This document shows, piece after piece, positions 17,206 through 26,197 of a stretch of 49,704 bases of DNA. The notes beneath the pieces are model-generated. The model was not told the DNA's origin, did not search any database, and saw only the letters and a list, made by a program, of their open reading frames with translations. The translations under genes were made by a program, and so were the position numbers. The DNA comes from CADEFX01 sp050260355 (lineage in GTDB: Bacteria > Pseudomonadota > Alphaproteobacteria > Rhizobiales > Hyphomicrobiaceae), in NCBI GenBank assembly GCA_050260355.1, contig JBLNBZ010000038.1, positions 1 through 49,704 on the forward strand. The letters run 5' to 3'. Numbering within the stretch: position 1 is the first letter of the stretch; the number at the start of each line of letters is the position of its first letter.

Positions 17206-20200
17206 ATGAGCCACTTTCTCGACCGCCTCACGTTCTTCAAGCGTACCGAAGACGAGTTTGCCGACGGCCACGGCATTACCACCCGCGAGGATCGCCGCTG
17301 GGAGGATGGCTATCGCAAGCGCTGGCAGCACGACAAGATCGTGCGCTCCACGCACGGCGCCAACTGCACGGGCTCGTGCTCCTGGAAGATCTACGTCAAG
17401 GGCGGCATCGTCACTTGGGAGACGCAGCAGACCGACTATCCCCGCACGCGTCCCGATCTGCCCAACCATGAGCCGCGCGGCTGCTCGCGCGGCGCGAGCT
17501 ACAGCTGGTATCTCTATTCCGGCAACCGGCTCAAATACCCATTGGTGCGGTCCCGTCTGCTCAAGCTGTGGCGCGAGGCGCGGGCGATGCGAACGCCGGT
17601 CGCCGCCTGGGCCTCCATCGTCGAGGACCCGGCGAAGCGCGCGGCCTACACGAGGAAGCGCGGCCTCGGCGGGTTCGTGCGCGCGACCTGGGACGAAGTC
17701 ACCGAGATCGTTGCCGCCGCCAACGCCTACACGGTCAAGACCTACGGCCCCGATCGCGTCGTCGGCTTCTCGCCAATCCCGGCCATGTCGATGGTGAGCT
17801 ATGCCGCGGGCTCGCGCTATCTCTCGCTGCTCGGCGGCGTTTGCCTGTCGTTCTACGACTGGTACTGCGATCTGCCTCCGTCCAGCCCGCAGACCTGGGG
17901 CGAGCAGACGGACGTTCCCGAAAGCGCGGATTGGTACAATTCCGGGTTCTTGATTTTGTGGGGGTCGAACGTGCCGCAGACGCGCACGCCGGACGCCCAC
18001 TTCTACACCGAGGTCCGCTACAAGGGCGCCAAGAGCGTCGTCATCTGCCCCGATTATTCGGAAGCCTCGAAGTTCGCCGACCTGTGGATCTCGGTGAAGC
18101 AGGGCACCGACGCGGCGCTGGCGATGGCCATGGGTCACGTCATCCTGCGCGAGTTCCACGTCGATCGCACGGTCGCCTATTTCCAGGACTACGCGCGGCG
18201 CTACACCGACATGCCGATGCTGGTGCGCCTCGTGAAGCAGGGCAACCATCTCGTCCCCGATCGGCTGCTGCGCGCCTCGGACTTCGAGGGCGGCCTGGGC
18301 GAAGCCAACAATCCCGAATGGAAGACAGTCGCCTACGACGAAGCATCCGGCGCCATCGTTGTGCCGAACGGCTCCGTCGGCTTCCGCTGGGGCGAGAAAG
18401 GCAAATGGAACCTCGAAGAAAAGGCAGCGAGTGGCGCCGCGACCAAGCTGCGGTTGTCGCTCGCCGATATCAAGGACGAGGTCGCCGGCGTGGCGTTCCC
18501 TTATTTCGGCAATCGCGAGCACGACCATTTCGCCGGCACGGATCATCCTGGCGTGCTCGTGCGCAATGTTCCAGCGAAACGCGTCAAGCTGAAGGATGGT
18601 GAGGCCCTCGTTGCCTCCGTGTTCGATCTACTCGTTGCCAACTACGGGGTCGATCGCGGCTTCGGCGGCGGCCATGTGGCGAAGTCCTACGACGAGAACG
18701 TGCCCTACACGCCGGCCTGGGCCGAGAGGATCAGCGGTGTGCCGCGCGGCCAGATCATCCAGGTCGCACGCGAGTTCGCCCGCAATGCCGAGAAGACGAA
18801 TGGCCGCTCGATGGTCATCATCGGCGCGGCCATGAATCACTGGTTCCACTGCGATATGAACTATCGTGGCGTCATCAACATGCTGGTGATGTGCGGCTGC
18901 ATCGGCCAGTCGGGCGGCGGCTGGTCGCACTACGTTGGCCAGGAGAAGCTGCGGCCTCAGTCGGGCTGGCTGCCGCTCGCCTTCGGGCTCGACTGGGGAC
19001 GCCCGCCACGGCAGCAGAACTCGACGTCGTTCTTCTACGCGCACACCGATCAGTGGCGCTACGAGACGCTGGATACGAAAGAGATCCTCTCACCGACCGC
19101 ACCGGCAGGGCGGTGGGACGGAGCCCTGATCGACTACAACGTCCGTGCCGAGCGCATGGGGTGGCTGCCGTCGGCACCGCAGCTCGAGACCAATCCGCTC
19201 GCCATCGCCAAGCAGGCGGCCGCCGCCGGCAAGGAGCCAAAGGACTATGTCGCTGGTGCGCTGAAATCCGGGCATCTTAGGCTTTCCTGCCATGATCCGG
19301 ACAATCCGAAGAATTGGCCGCGCAACATGTTCGTGTGGCGCTCCAATCTCTTGGGCTCTTCCGGCAAGGGCCACGAGTATTTCCTCAAGCACCTGCTCGG
19401 CACGACGCATGGCGTGATGGGCAAGCAGCTCGGCGAGATGGGCGTGCGGAAGCCAGCCGATGTGGTGTGGCATGACGAGGCGCCGGAGGGGAAGCTCGAC
19501 CTGCTGGTGACCCTCGACTTCCGCATGTCGACCACCTGCGTCTACTCCGACATCGTGCTGCCGACGGCCACCTGGTACGAGAAGAACGATCTCAACACCT
19601 CTGACATGCATCCGTTCATCCACCCGCTGACGGGCGCGGTGGACCCCGTCTGGGAATCGCGGAGCGACTGGGAGATCTACAAGGCGATCGCCAAGAAGTT
19701 CTCCGAGGTGGCGCCGGAGGTGCTCGGTGTCGAGCGGGATGTGGTGCTGACCCCGATCATGCACGACACGCCGGCCGAGATCGCGCAGGCGATCGACGTC
19801 AAGGACTGGAAGCGCGGCGAGTGCGAGCCGGTGCCCGGCAAAACCATGCCGACCGTTACGGTCGTCGAGCGTGACTACCCAAATCTCTACAAGCGCTTCA
19901 CCTCCCTCGGTCCGCTCATGTCCAAGATCGGCAACGGCGGCAAGGGGATGGCTTGGAATACCGAGCACGAGGTCGAGTTCCTCAAGCGCCTCAATGGCGT
20001 CGTCACCGACGAGGGGCCGACCAAAGGGCTGCCGAAAATCGAAAGCGATATAGATGCAGCCGAGGTGATTTTGGCGCTGGCGCCCGAGACCAACGGCGAG
20101 GTGGCGGTGAAGGCCTGGGCCTCTCTGGGCGGCTTCACGGGGCGCGAGCACACGCATCTCGCCGTGCCGAAAGAGGACGAGAAGATCCGCTTTCGCGACG

Positions 20201-20970
20201 TGGTCGCACAGCCGCGCAAGATCATCTCCTCGCCGATCTGGTCGGGGCTCGAGAGCGAGAAGGTCTGCTACAACGCAGGCTACACCAACGTGCACGAGCT
20301 CATTCCGTGGCGCACGCTTTCGGGCCGTCAGCAGCTCTACCAGGATCACTTGTGGATGCGCGCCTTTGGCGAGGCCCTTTGCGTCTACCGGCCGCCCATC
20401 GACACGTGCTCGGTCAAGCCAGTGATCGACAGCAAGCCGAACGGCGAACGCCAAGTCGTCCTCAACTTCATCACGCCGCATCAGAAGTGGGGCATCCACT
20501 CCACCTACACCGACAACCTGCTGATGCTGACGCTGTCACGCGGCGGGCCCATCGTGTGGATCAGCGAGAAGGACGCAGCAAAGGCCGGCATTGTCGATAA
20601 CGACTGGATCGAGGCCTACAACTCGAACGGCGCGCTGGTTGCCCGCGCGGTCGTCTCCCAGCGTGTGAAACAGGGCATGTGCCTGATGTACCACGCGCAG
20701 GAGAAGATCGTGAACGTGCCGGGCTCGGAGATGACCGGGCAGCGCGGTGGGATCCACAACTCGGTCACGCGCGCGGTGCTGAAGCCGACCCACATGATCG
20801 GCGGCTATGCTCAGCTCTCGTACGGCTTCAACTACTACGGCACCATCGGCACCAACCGCGACGAGTTCGTCATCATTCGCAAGATGGCCAAGGTCGACTG
20901 GCTCGATCGTCCCAGCTCCGACCAGCCGCAGACGCTCCCCGTCACGCCCAAAATCGAGGCTGCAGAATGA
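17206..20970 (+). CDS. narG: Respiratory nitrate reductase alpha subunit
   Basis: The 1254-residue catalytic subunit of the membrane-bound cytoplasm-facing nitrate reductase, carrying bis-MGD molybdenum and the FS0 [4Fe-4S] cluster. FS0 ligands are H50, C54 and C58 in STHGANCTGSCSW plus C93 in EPRGCSRG. The Mo-ligand Asp is at about 242, in ESADWYNS, just before LWGSNVPQTRTPDAH. The length is close to E. coli NarG (1247). There is no Tat signal, as expected for a cytoplasmic subunit. The ATG at 17206 follows GAGGACAAGTC. It overlaps narH by four bases (ATGA), implying translational coupling. Confidence 0.98.
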   Translation: MSHFLDRLTFFKRTEDEFADGHGITTREDRRWEDGYRKRWQHDKIVRSTHGANCTGSCSWKIYVKGGIVTWETQQTDYPRTRPDLPNHEPRGCSRGASYSWYLYSGNRLKYPLVRSRLLKLWREARAMRTPVAAWASIVEDPAKRAAYTRKRGLGGFVRATWDEVTEIVAAANAYTVKTYGPDRVVGFSPIPAMSMVSYAAGSRYLSLLGGVCLSFYDWYCDLPPSSPQTWGEQTDVPESADWYNSGFLILWGSNVPQTRTPDAHFYTEVRYKGAKSVVICPDYSEASKFADLWISVKQGTDAALAMAMGHVILREFHVDRTVAYFQDYARRYTDMPMLVRLVKQGNHLVPDRLLRASDFEGGLGEANNPEWKTVAYDEASGAIVVPNGSVGFRWGEKGKWNLEEKAASGAATKLRLSLADIKDEVAGVAFPYFGNREHDHFAGTDHPGVLVRNVPAKRVKLKDGEALVASVFDLLVANYGVDRGFGGGHVAKSYDENVPYTPAWAERISGVPRGQIIQVAREFARNAEKTNGRSMVIIGAAMNHWFHCDMNYRGVINMLVMCGCIGQSGGGWSHYVGQEKLRPQSGWLPLAFGLDWGRPPRQQNSTSFFYAHTDQWRYETLDTKEILSPTAPAGRWDGALIDYNVRAERMGWLPSAPQLETNPLAIAKQAAAAGKEPKDYVAGALKSGHLRLSCHDPDNPKNWPRNMFVWRSNLLGSSGKGHEYFLKHLLGTTHGVMGKQLGEMGVRKPADVVWHDEAPEGKLDLLVTLDFRMSTTCVYSDIVLPTATWYEKNDLNTSDMHPFIHPLTGAVDPVWESRSDWEIYKAIAKKFSEVAPEVLGVERDVVLTPIMHDTPAEIAQAIDVKDWKRGECEPVPGKTMPTVTVVERDYPNLYKRFTSLGPLMSKIGNGGKGMAWNTEHEVEFLKRLNGVVTDEGPTKGLPKIESDIDAAEVILALAPETNGEVAVKAWASLGGFTGREHTHLAVPKEDEKIRFRDVVAQPRKIISSPIWSGLESEKVCYNAGYTNVHELIPWRTLSGRQQLYQDHLWMRAFGEALCVYRPPIDTCSVKPVIDSKPNGERQVVLNFITPHQKWGIHSTYTDNLLMLTLSRGGPIVWISEKDAAKAGIVDNDWIEAYNSNGALVARAVVSQRVKQGMCLMYHAQEKIVNVPGSEMTGQRGGIHNSVTRAVLKPTHMIGGYAQLSYGFNYYGTIGTNRDEFVIIRKMAKVDWLDRPSSDQPQTLPVTPKIEAAE

Positions 20971-22493
20971 AAATCCGCGCGCAAATCGCCATGGTGCTGA
21001 ACCTCGATAAATGCATCGGGTGTCACACCTGCTCCGTCACCTGCAAGAACGTGTGGACCAACCGCGAGGGCATGGAATACGCGTGGTTCAACAACGTCGA
21101 GACCAAGCCCGGCATCGGCTACCCGAAAGACTGGGAGAACCAGGACCGCTGGAACGGCGGCTGGGTCAGGAAGAAGAACGGCAAGATCGAGCCCAAGATC
21201 GGCGGCAAGTGGCGGGTGCTGGCCAAGATCTTCGCCAACCCCGATCTGCCGGAGATCGACGACTACTACGAGCCCTTCACATTCGATTACGAGCACCTGC
21301 AGAAGGCGCCCGAGCTCGAGGCATCGCCCACCGCGCGACCGCGCTCGCTCATCACGGGCGAGCGCATGGAGAAGATCGAATGGGGTCCCAACTGGGAGGA
21401 GATCCTGGGCGGCGAATTCTCCAAGCGCTCCGCCGACTACAACTTCGAAGGCGTGCAGAAGGAGATCTACGGCCAGTTCGAGAACACTTTCATGATGTAC
21501 CTGCCCAGGCTGTGCGAGCACTGCCTCAATCCGGCGTGCGTGGCGGCCTGTCCCTCCGGCGCCATCTACAAGCGCGAGGAGGATGGCATCGTCCTCATCG
21601 ACCAGGACAAGTGCCGCGGCTGGCGCATGTGCGTGTCGGGCTGCCCGTACAAGAAGATCTACTACAACTGGTCGAGCGGCAAATCGGAGAAGTGCATCTT
21701 CTGCTATCCGCGCATCGAGGCGGGCCAGCCCACGGTGTGCTCGGAGACCTGCGTCGGGCGCATCCGCTATCTCGGCGTCGTCCTTTATGACGCGGATCGG
21801 ATCGAGGAGGCGGCAAGCGCACCCGACGAGAAGGACCTTTACGAGGCGCAGCTTTCCATCTTCCTCGACCCGAACGATCCGAAGGTTATCGAGCAGGCCC
21901 GCGCCGACGGCGTGCCCGATGCGTGGCTGGTGGCTGCGAAGACGTCGCCGGTGTGGAAGATGGCGATGGAGTGGAAGGTCGCCTTCCCGCTGCATCCCGA
22001 GTACCGCACGCTGCCGATGGTCTGGTACGTGCCGCCGCTGTCGCCGATCCAGTCGGCCGCTGAGGCGGGCAAGATGGGCAGCGACGGCGACATGCCCGAC
22101 GTGCGCTCCCTGCGCATCCCGCTCAAGTATCTGGCCAACCTGCTGACTGCCGGCGACGAGGAGCCGGTGGCACGCGCACTGGAGCGCATGCTCGCCATGC
22201 GCGCCTACATGCGGGCCAAGACCATCGACGGCGTCATCGACGAAAGCATCGCCGCCAGGGTCGGGCTGACCGGCCTGCAGATCGAGGACATGTATCACGT
22301 GATGGCGATCGCCAACTACGAGGACCGGTTCGTCATTCCGACGTCCCATCGCGAGCTCGGCGAGGATGCCTACGAGTTGCGCGGCTCGTGCGGCTTCTCC
22401 TTCGGCAACGGCTGTAGCGACGGCCGCACGGGGACTGGCCTGTTCGAAACGCCAAACAAAAAGGCGCGCACCCCGACGGAGTTCATCTCATGA
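20967..22493 (+). CDS. narH: Respiratory nitrate reductase beta subunit
   Basis: The 508-residue electron-transfer subunit of NarGHI. It starts MKIRAQIAMVLNLDKCIGCH at the ATG overlapping the narG stop. Four Cys groups are visible: CIGCHTCSVTCKNVW, CEHCLNPACVAACP, CRGWRMCVSGCP and KCIFC with the later CSETC. The Trp in CRGWRMC replaces a Cys, the hallmark of the [3Fe-4S] cluster in NarH, so the protein should hold three [4Fe-4S] and one [3Fe-4S] clusters. The C-terminal 200 residues are the usual NarH extension (HPEYRTLPMVWYVPPLSP). Its stop overlaps the narJ start (ATGA). Confidence 0.98.
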   Translation: MKIRAQIAMVLNLDKCIGCHTCSVTCKNVWTNREGMEYAWFNNVETKPGIGYPKDWENQDRWNGGWVRKKNGKIEPKIGGKWRVLAKIFANPDLPEIDDYYEPFTFDYEHLQKAPELEASPTARPRSLITGERMEKIEWGPNWEEILGGEFSKRSADYNFEGVQKEIYGQFENTFMMYLPRLCEHCLNPACVAACPSGAIYKREEDGIVLIDQDKCRGWRMCVSGCPYKKIYYNWSSGKSEKCIFCYPRIEAGQPTVCSETCVGRIRYLGVVLYDADRIEEAASAPDEKDLYEAQLSIFLDPNDPKVIEQARADGVPDAWLVAAKTSPVWKMAMEWKVAFPLHPEYRTLPMVWYVPPLSPIQSAAEAGKMGSDGDMPDVRSLRIPLKYLANLLTAGDEEPVARALERMLAMRAYMRAKTIDGVIDESIAARVGLTGLQIEDMYHVMAIANYEDRFVIPTSHRELGEDAYELRGSCGFSFGNGCSDGRTGTGLFETPNKKARTPTEFIS

Positions 22494-23242
22494 AACGCAC
22501 GCTCAAGGTCCTCTCCGCGCTTTTGTCCTATCCGACAGCGGAGCTGCAGGCCGCTGTGCCCGAGCTGCGCGCAGCGCTCGACGCGGAGGGCCGCCTGCCG
22601 CAGAAAAATCGCGATCGCCTCGACCGCATTCTCGAGGAGATCGCCACCGGCGATCTCTACGACCTGCAGGAACGTTACGTTCTGCTGTTCGATCGCACGC
22701 GCTCGCTTTCGTTGCATCTGTTCGAGCACGTGCACGGCGAAAGCCGCGATCGGGGCCAAGCGATGGTCGACCTCAAGGCGCTCTACGAGCGCCACGGGTT
22801 GCTCATGAGCTCTGGCGAGCTCCCGGATCATCTGCCGCTCTTTCTGGAGTTCCTTTCGCAGATTCCTGAAGCGGAGGCGCGCGACCTGCTTCGCGAGACC
22901 TCGCATGTGCTGGAGGCGATCCGCCTGCGCTTGAAGAAGCGCAAGGTGCCCTATTCCTCGATCTTCTCGTGTGCCCAGGCGCTGGCCGAAGCCAAGCCGC
23001 AGACGGAGGTGGTTGCAGCCCTTCTGGGTGAGCCGGACGAGGATCCCAATGACCTCGCCGCCCTCGATGCCCAGTGGGAGGAGGAGGAGGTCACGTTCGG
23101 TCCCGCCGCCGCTGCCGCCGCTCAGTGCGGAAAGGACGACCTCGCCGCGAAGCTGCGAGCCGCCCGCCGGCCCGCCCCGGGCGTGGCGGCGCCGGAGCCC
23201 AAGCGACCGATCATAACGCACAGACAGTCCAACCGCGCCTGA
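22490..23242 (+). CDS. narJ: Nitrate reductase assembly chaperone
   Basis: A 250-residue cytoplasmic chaperone of the NarJ/TorD-like family that holds apo-NarG during cofactor insertion and membrane docking. It opens RTLKVLSALLSYPTAELQ and has LQERYVLLFDRTRSLSLHLFEHVHG, DLKALYERHGL and the ELPDHLPLFLEFL block typical of NarJ. The C-terminal 40 residues (FGPAAAAAAQCGKDD, RRPAPGVAAPEPKR) are low-complexity and probably disordered. The ATG overlaps the end of narH by four bases. NarI follows nine bases later. Confidence 0.96.
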   Translation: MKRTLKVLSALLSYPTAELQAAVPELRAALDAEGRLPQKNRDRLDRILEEIATGDLYDLQERYVLLFDRTRSLSLHLFEHVHGESRDRGQAMVDLKALYERHGLLMSSGELPDHLPLFLEFLSQIPEAEARDLLRETSHVLEAIRLRLKKRKVPYSSIFSCAQALAEAKPQTEVVAALLGEPDEDPNDLAALDAQWEEEEVTFGPAAAAAAQCGKDDLAAKLRAARRPAPGVAAPEPKRPIITHRQSNRA

Positions 23243-23251
23243 GGAGGCTTC

Positions 23252-23986
23252 ATGCGCGACATCATCAATCACATCGTATTCGGCTGGTACCCATATCTGT
23301 GCCTGATCGTATTTCTGCTCGGCAGCCTGCTGCGCTTCGATCGCGAGCAGTACACGTGGAAGACAGGATCCAGCCAGCTCCTGCGCCGACGCCAGCTCAT
23401 GTGGGGCTCGAACCTGTTCCACGTCGGCATTCTCGTGATCTTTTTCGGCCACTTCGTCGGATTGCTCACACCGATCTGGATCTTCGATGCCATCGGCATC
23501 TCGCATACGGCCAAGCAGTGGATGGCAATCATCATCGGTGGCGTTGCGGGGCTCGCCTGTCTCGTCGGCATCACGCTGCTCACGCACCGGCGCCTGTTCG
23601 ACGCGCGCATCCGCACCACCTCGTCTTTTGGCGACATCGCCATCCTGCTGCTGCTGTTCGCGCAGCTGCTGCTGGGTCTTGCCACCATTCCCGTCTCGTT
23701 GGGTCATCTCGACGGGCATGAGATGGTGAAGTTCATGAACTGGGCGCAGGGCATCCTCCTGCTGCGCAGCGACGTGTGGATGCTGGTGGCGGATGCCCAT
23801 CCGATCTTCAAGGCGCACCTGTTTCTCGGCATGACGATCTTCCTTGTCTTTCCGTTCACGCGACTCGTGCACGTGTGGAGCGCGCCGGTCTGGTACCTCG
23901 GCCGGCGCGGCTACCAGGTCGTGCGCTCCAGCGGGCGGCCGCGTGTCGCCGCCTCGGCGAAGCGCACCATCCAGCCGGCGGAGTAG
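23252..23986 (+). CDS. narI: Respiratory nitrate reductase gamma subunit (cytochrome b)
   Basis: A 244-residue membrane diheme cytochrome b that oxidises quinol and anchors NarGH. Five helices are visible, starting with NHIVFGWYPYLCLIVFLLG. Haem ligands are expected to be the two His in SNLFHVGILVIFFGHFVG and the two in AHPIFKAHLFLGMTIF and RLVHVWS. The ATG at 23252 follows GAGGAGGCTTC, a strong ribosome site. The C-terminal tail (RRGYQVVRSSGRPRVA) is basic and cytoplasmic. The parvulin gene begins three bases after the stop. Confidence 0.97.
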   Translation: MRDIINHIVFGWYPYLCLIVFLLGSLLRFDREQYTWKTGSSQLLRRRQLMWGSNLFHVGILVIFFGHFVGLLTPIWIFDAIGISHTAKQWMAIIIGGVAGLACLVGITLLTHRRLFDARIRTTSSFGDIAILLLLFAQLLLGLATIPVSLGHLDGHEMVKFMNWAQGILLLRSDVWMLVADAHPIFKAHLFLGMTIFLVFPFTRLVHVWSAPVWYLGRRGYQVVRSSGRPRVAASAKRTIQPAE

Positions 23987-23989
23987 GTC

Positions 23990-24823
23990 ATGTCCTGTTC
24001 GATCAACAGTGTACGGGCGCATGGCGCGCGCACCGTCGTATCCGTGAATGGGGTGACCATCCCTCACGACGCCATCTCCCGCGAGGTGCAGAATCACCCC
24101 GCACCCACGCCGACTGCGGCGTGGACCGCCGCAGCCCGGGCGCTTGCCGTGCGGGAGCTGCTGCTGCAGGAGGCACGCCGCTGCGATCTGCAACCCGAGC
24201 CCGCTGTGGATGCCGAGGGCCGGCGCGAGACACACGAAGAAGCCCTGATCCGCAATCTCATCGACGCTCGAATCACGACGCCAGCGCCCGATGAAGACTC
24301 CTGCCGCCGTTACTATGAGAACAACCGCGCGCGCTTCCGCTCCGCGGACATCTACGAGGCTGCGCACATCCTGATCGCGGCGCGCCGCGGCGATGCTCAA
24401 TCTTTCACGGCCGCACGTGAGCGCGCGCTTGCGCTCCTGTCACACGTTCAGGCCGATCCGCACTGTTTTGCGGATTTGGCCAGGGCGCACTCCGACTGCC
24501 CGTCGGCCGCTGCGGGAGGCAATCTCGGGCAGCTAACGAAAGGGGCCACGACACCGCCCTTCGAGCGAGCGCTGCTCGAGCTCCAGCCGGGCGAGATTAC
24601 AAAGGAGCCGGTGGAGACCGACTACGGCTTTCACATCATCCGCCTCGAACGGCATATCGCGGGAGCCCTGTTGCCGTTTGAAGCCGTCCGCGAGCGGGTT
24701 GCCGACTACCTCGCAGCGCGCACACAGCGGATGGCCATAGCGCAGTTCGTGGCGCGCCTGGCTGCTCGAGCCGAGGTGACCGGGGTGGAGCTGCCCACGC
24801 CTGGTGACCTCAGAGTGCATTAG
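23990..24823 (+). CDS. Parvulin-type peptidyl-prolyl isomerase of the nar operon
   Basis: A 277-residue PpiC/SurA-like protein. The region from about 85 to 125 is helical, and the parvulin core runs about 120-225 with EAAHILIAARR, FADLARAHSDCPSAAAGGNLG, FERALLELQPGEIT and PVETDYGFHIIRLE. The N-terminus (MSCSINSVRAHGARTVVSVN) has no signal peptide, so unlike SurA it should act in the cytoplasm. It starts three bases after narI. PPIase genes at this position are known in alphaproteobacterial nar operons such as that of Brucella. A role in folding or assembly of the reductase is inferred from this position, with no direct evidence in the sequence. Confidence 0.88.
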   Translation: MSCSINSVRAHGARTVVSVNGVTIPHDAISREVQNHPAPTPTAAWTAAARALAVRELLLQEARRCDLQPEPAVDAEGRRETHEEALIRNLIDARITTPAPDEDSCRRYYENNRARFRSADIYEAAHILIAARRGDAQSFTAARERALALLSHVQADPHCFADLARAHSDCPSAAAGGNLGQLTKGATTPPFERALLELQPGEITKEPVETDYGFHIIRLERHIAGALLPFEAVRERVADYLAARTQRMAIAQFVARLAARAEVTGVELPTPGDLRVH

Positions 24824-24841
24824 CCGAGGCGGAGTGCGGCA

Positions 24842-26029
24842 ATGGCTACAACCGCCGAACAAGTACGCAGCTACGACGGCCCCGCAATCCTGAGCTACGG
24901 CTTTCGGCCGTTCTTTCTGCTCGGCGCTCTTTGGGCCGCCCTTATCGTTGCCATCTGGCTGCCTGTGCTGGAGGGGACCCTCGCGCTCCCGACGGCGTTC
25001 ACGCCCGTCGAATGGCACGTGCACGAGCTGCTCTACGGCTATCTGCCGGCCATCGTGGCGGGCTTCCTGTTGACGGCCGTGCCGAATTGGACCGGGAGAT
25101 TGCCGGTGACGGGCACTCCGCTCCTGCTGCTGGTGCTGCTGTGGGTTGCGGGTCGCGTTGCGGTTCTCTGTTCTGCGCGGATCGGCGCGCCGGCCGCCGC
25201 TGCCGTCGATCTGCTTTTCCTAGCGGCTCTCGCAGGCATCATCGCGCGCGAAATTCTGGCGGGCCACAACTATCAAAATGCGAAGGTTCTCGCGCTGGTC
25301 GGGCTCTTGCTCGCCGGCAACGCGACGTTCCATGCCGAAGCCATGCTGCCGGATGGCGGCAATGGCTACGGAGTCCGTATCGGCGTCGGCGCCGCCGTCT
25401 TGCTGATCTCCCTGATCGGCGGGCGCATCGTACCGAGCTTCACCCGCAACTGGCTTGCACGGCAGCGGCCTGGACGCCTGCCGACAGCCTTCACCCGCTT
25501 CGATGTTGCAGCCATCGCGTCAGGTGTCGCAGCGATCGCTTTGTGGATTGTCGCGCCTGACGCCATCGCAACGGCAGTCGTCGCCTTCGTTGCCGCGCTC
25601 GTGCATGCCATACGACTGGGACGCTGGGCCGGCCATCGTACCGCCGGCGAGCCGCTCGTTCTTGTCCTGCACGTGGCTTACGGATTTGTGCCGGTCGGCT
25701 TTCTGCTGCTGGCCATGGCCATCGCCACCCCCGCGCTCGTCGTTCCGAGCGGGGCGCTCCACGGCTGGACCGTCGGCGCGATCGGAATGATGACACTGGC
25801 TGTGATGACGAGGGCCACCCTCGGACACACCGGGCAACCGCTCACCGCCTCTGCTGCAACGCAGTTCATCTATGCGGCAATCGGCATTGCCGCGGTGGCC
25901 CGCGTGTTGACGGCGTTCGGAATTGCCAGGGAGCCCTTGCTCCATCTTTCGGCGACGGCATGGGTTGCAGCGTTCGGCGGCTTTGCGGTCGTCTACTGGC
26001 CGCTGCTGACCAGGCCACGCACGCGTTAA
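24842..26029 (+). CDS. nnrS: NnrS family heme-copper membrane protein
   Basis: A 395-residue polytopic protein of about 12 helices. It begins with ILSYGFRPFFLLGALWA, the hallmark NnrS opening, followed by the EWHVHELLYGYLPAIVAGFLLTAVPNWTG block containing conserved His. The later GRIVPSFTRNWL and VMTRATLGHTGQPL also fit the family. NnrS proteins bind heme and copper, are found in NO- and nitrate-respiring bacteria, and protect against nitrosative stress in Vibrio and Rhodobacter. It lies 18 bases after the parvulin and is probably the last gene of the nar operon. No NO or nitrite reductase gene is in the window. Confidence 0.93.
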   Translation: MATTAEQVRSYDGPAILSYGFRPFFLLGALWAALIVAIWLPVLEGTLALPTAFTPVEWHVHELLYGYLPAIVAGFLLTAVPNWTGRLPVTGTPLLLLVLLWVAGRVAVLCSARIGAPAAAAVDLLFLAALAGIIAREILAGHNYQNAKVLALVGLLLAGNATFHAEAMLPDGGNGYGVRIGVGAAVLLISLIGGRIVPSFTRNWLARQRPGRLPTAFTRFDVAAIASGVAAIALWIVAPDAIATAVVAFVAALVHAIRLGRWAGHRTAGEPLVLVLHVAYGFVPVGFLLLAMAIATPALVVPSGALHGWTVGAIGMMTLAVMTRATLGHTGQPLTASAATQFIYAAIGIAAVARVLTAFGIAREPLLHLSATAWVAAFGGFAVVYWPLLTRPRTR

Positions 26030-26197
26030 TGGCGGTGCTGTTGCGAAACCCTGGGACTGGCCGACTGCCGGCCCAGACACGAAACGTGCGCGTCGCGCAC
26101 CGATTGAACAGGGATCGCCAAGCGCCGTTATCACGTTGAAGACCATGGGGCCAAACAGCCCAAAGAGCGTTGTGCGTGTGGTTCGCGGAGGCGGCTT

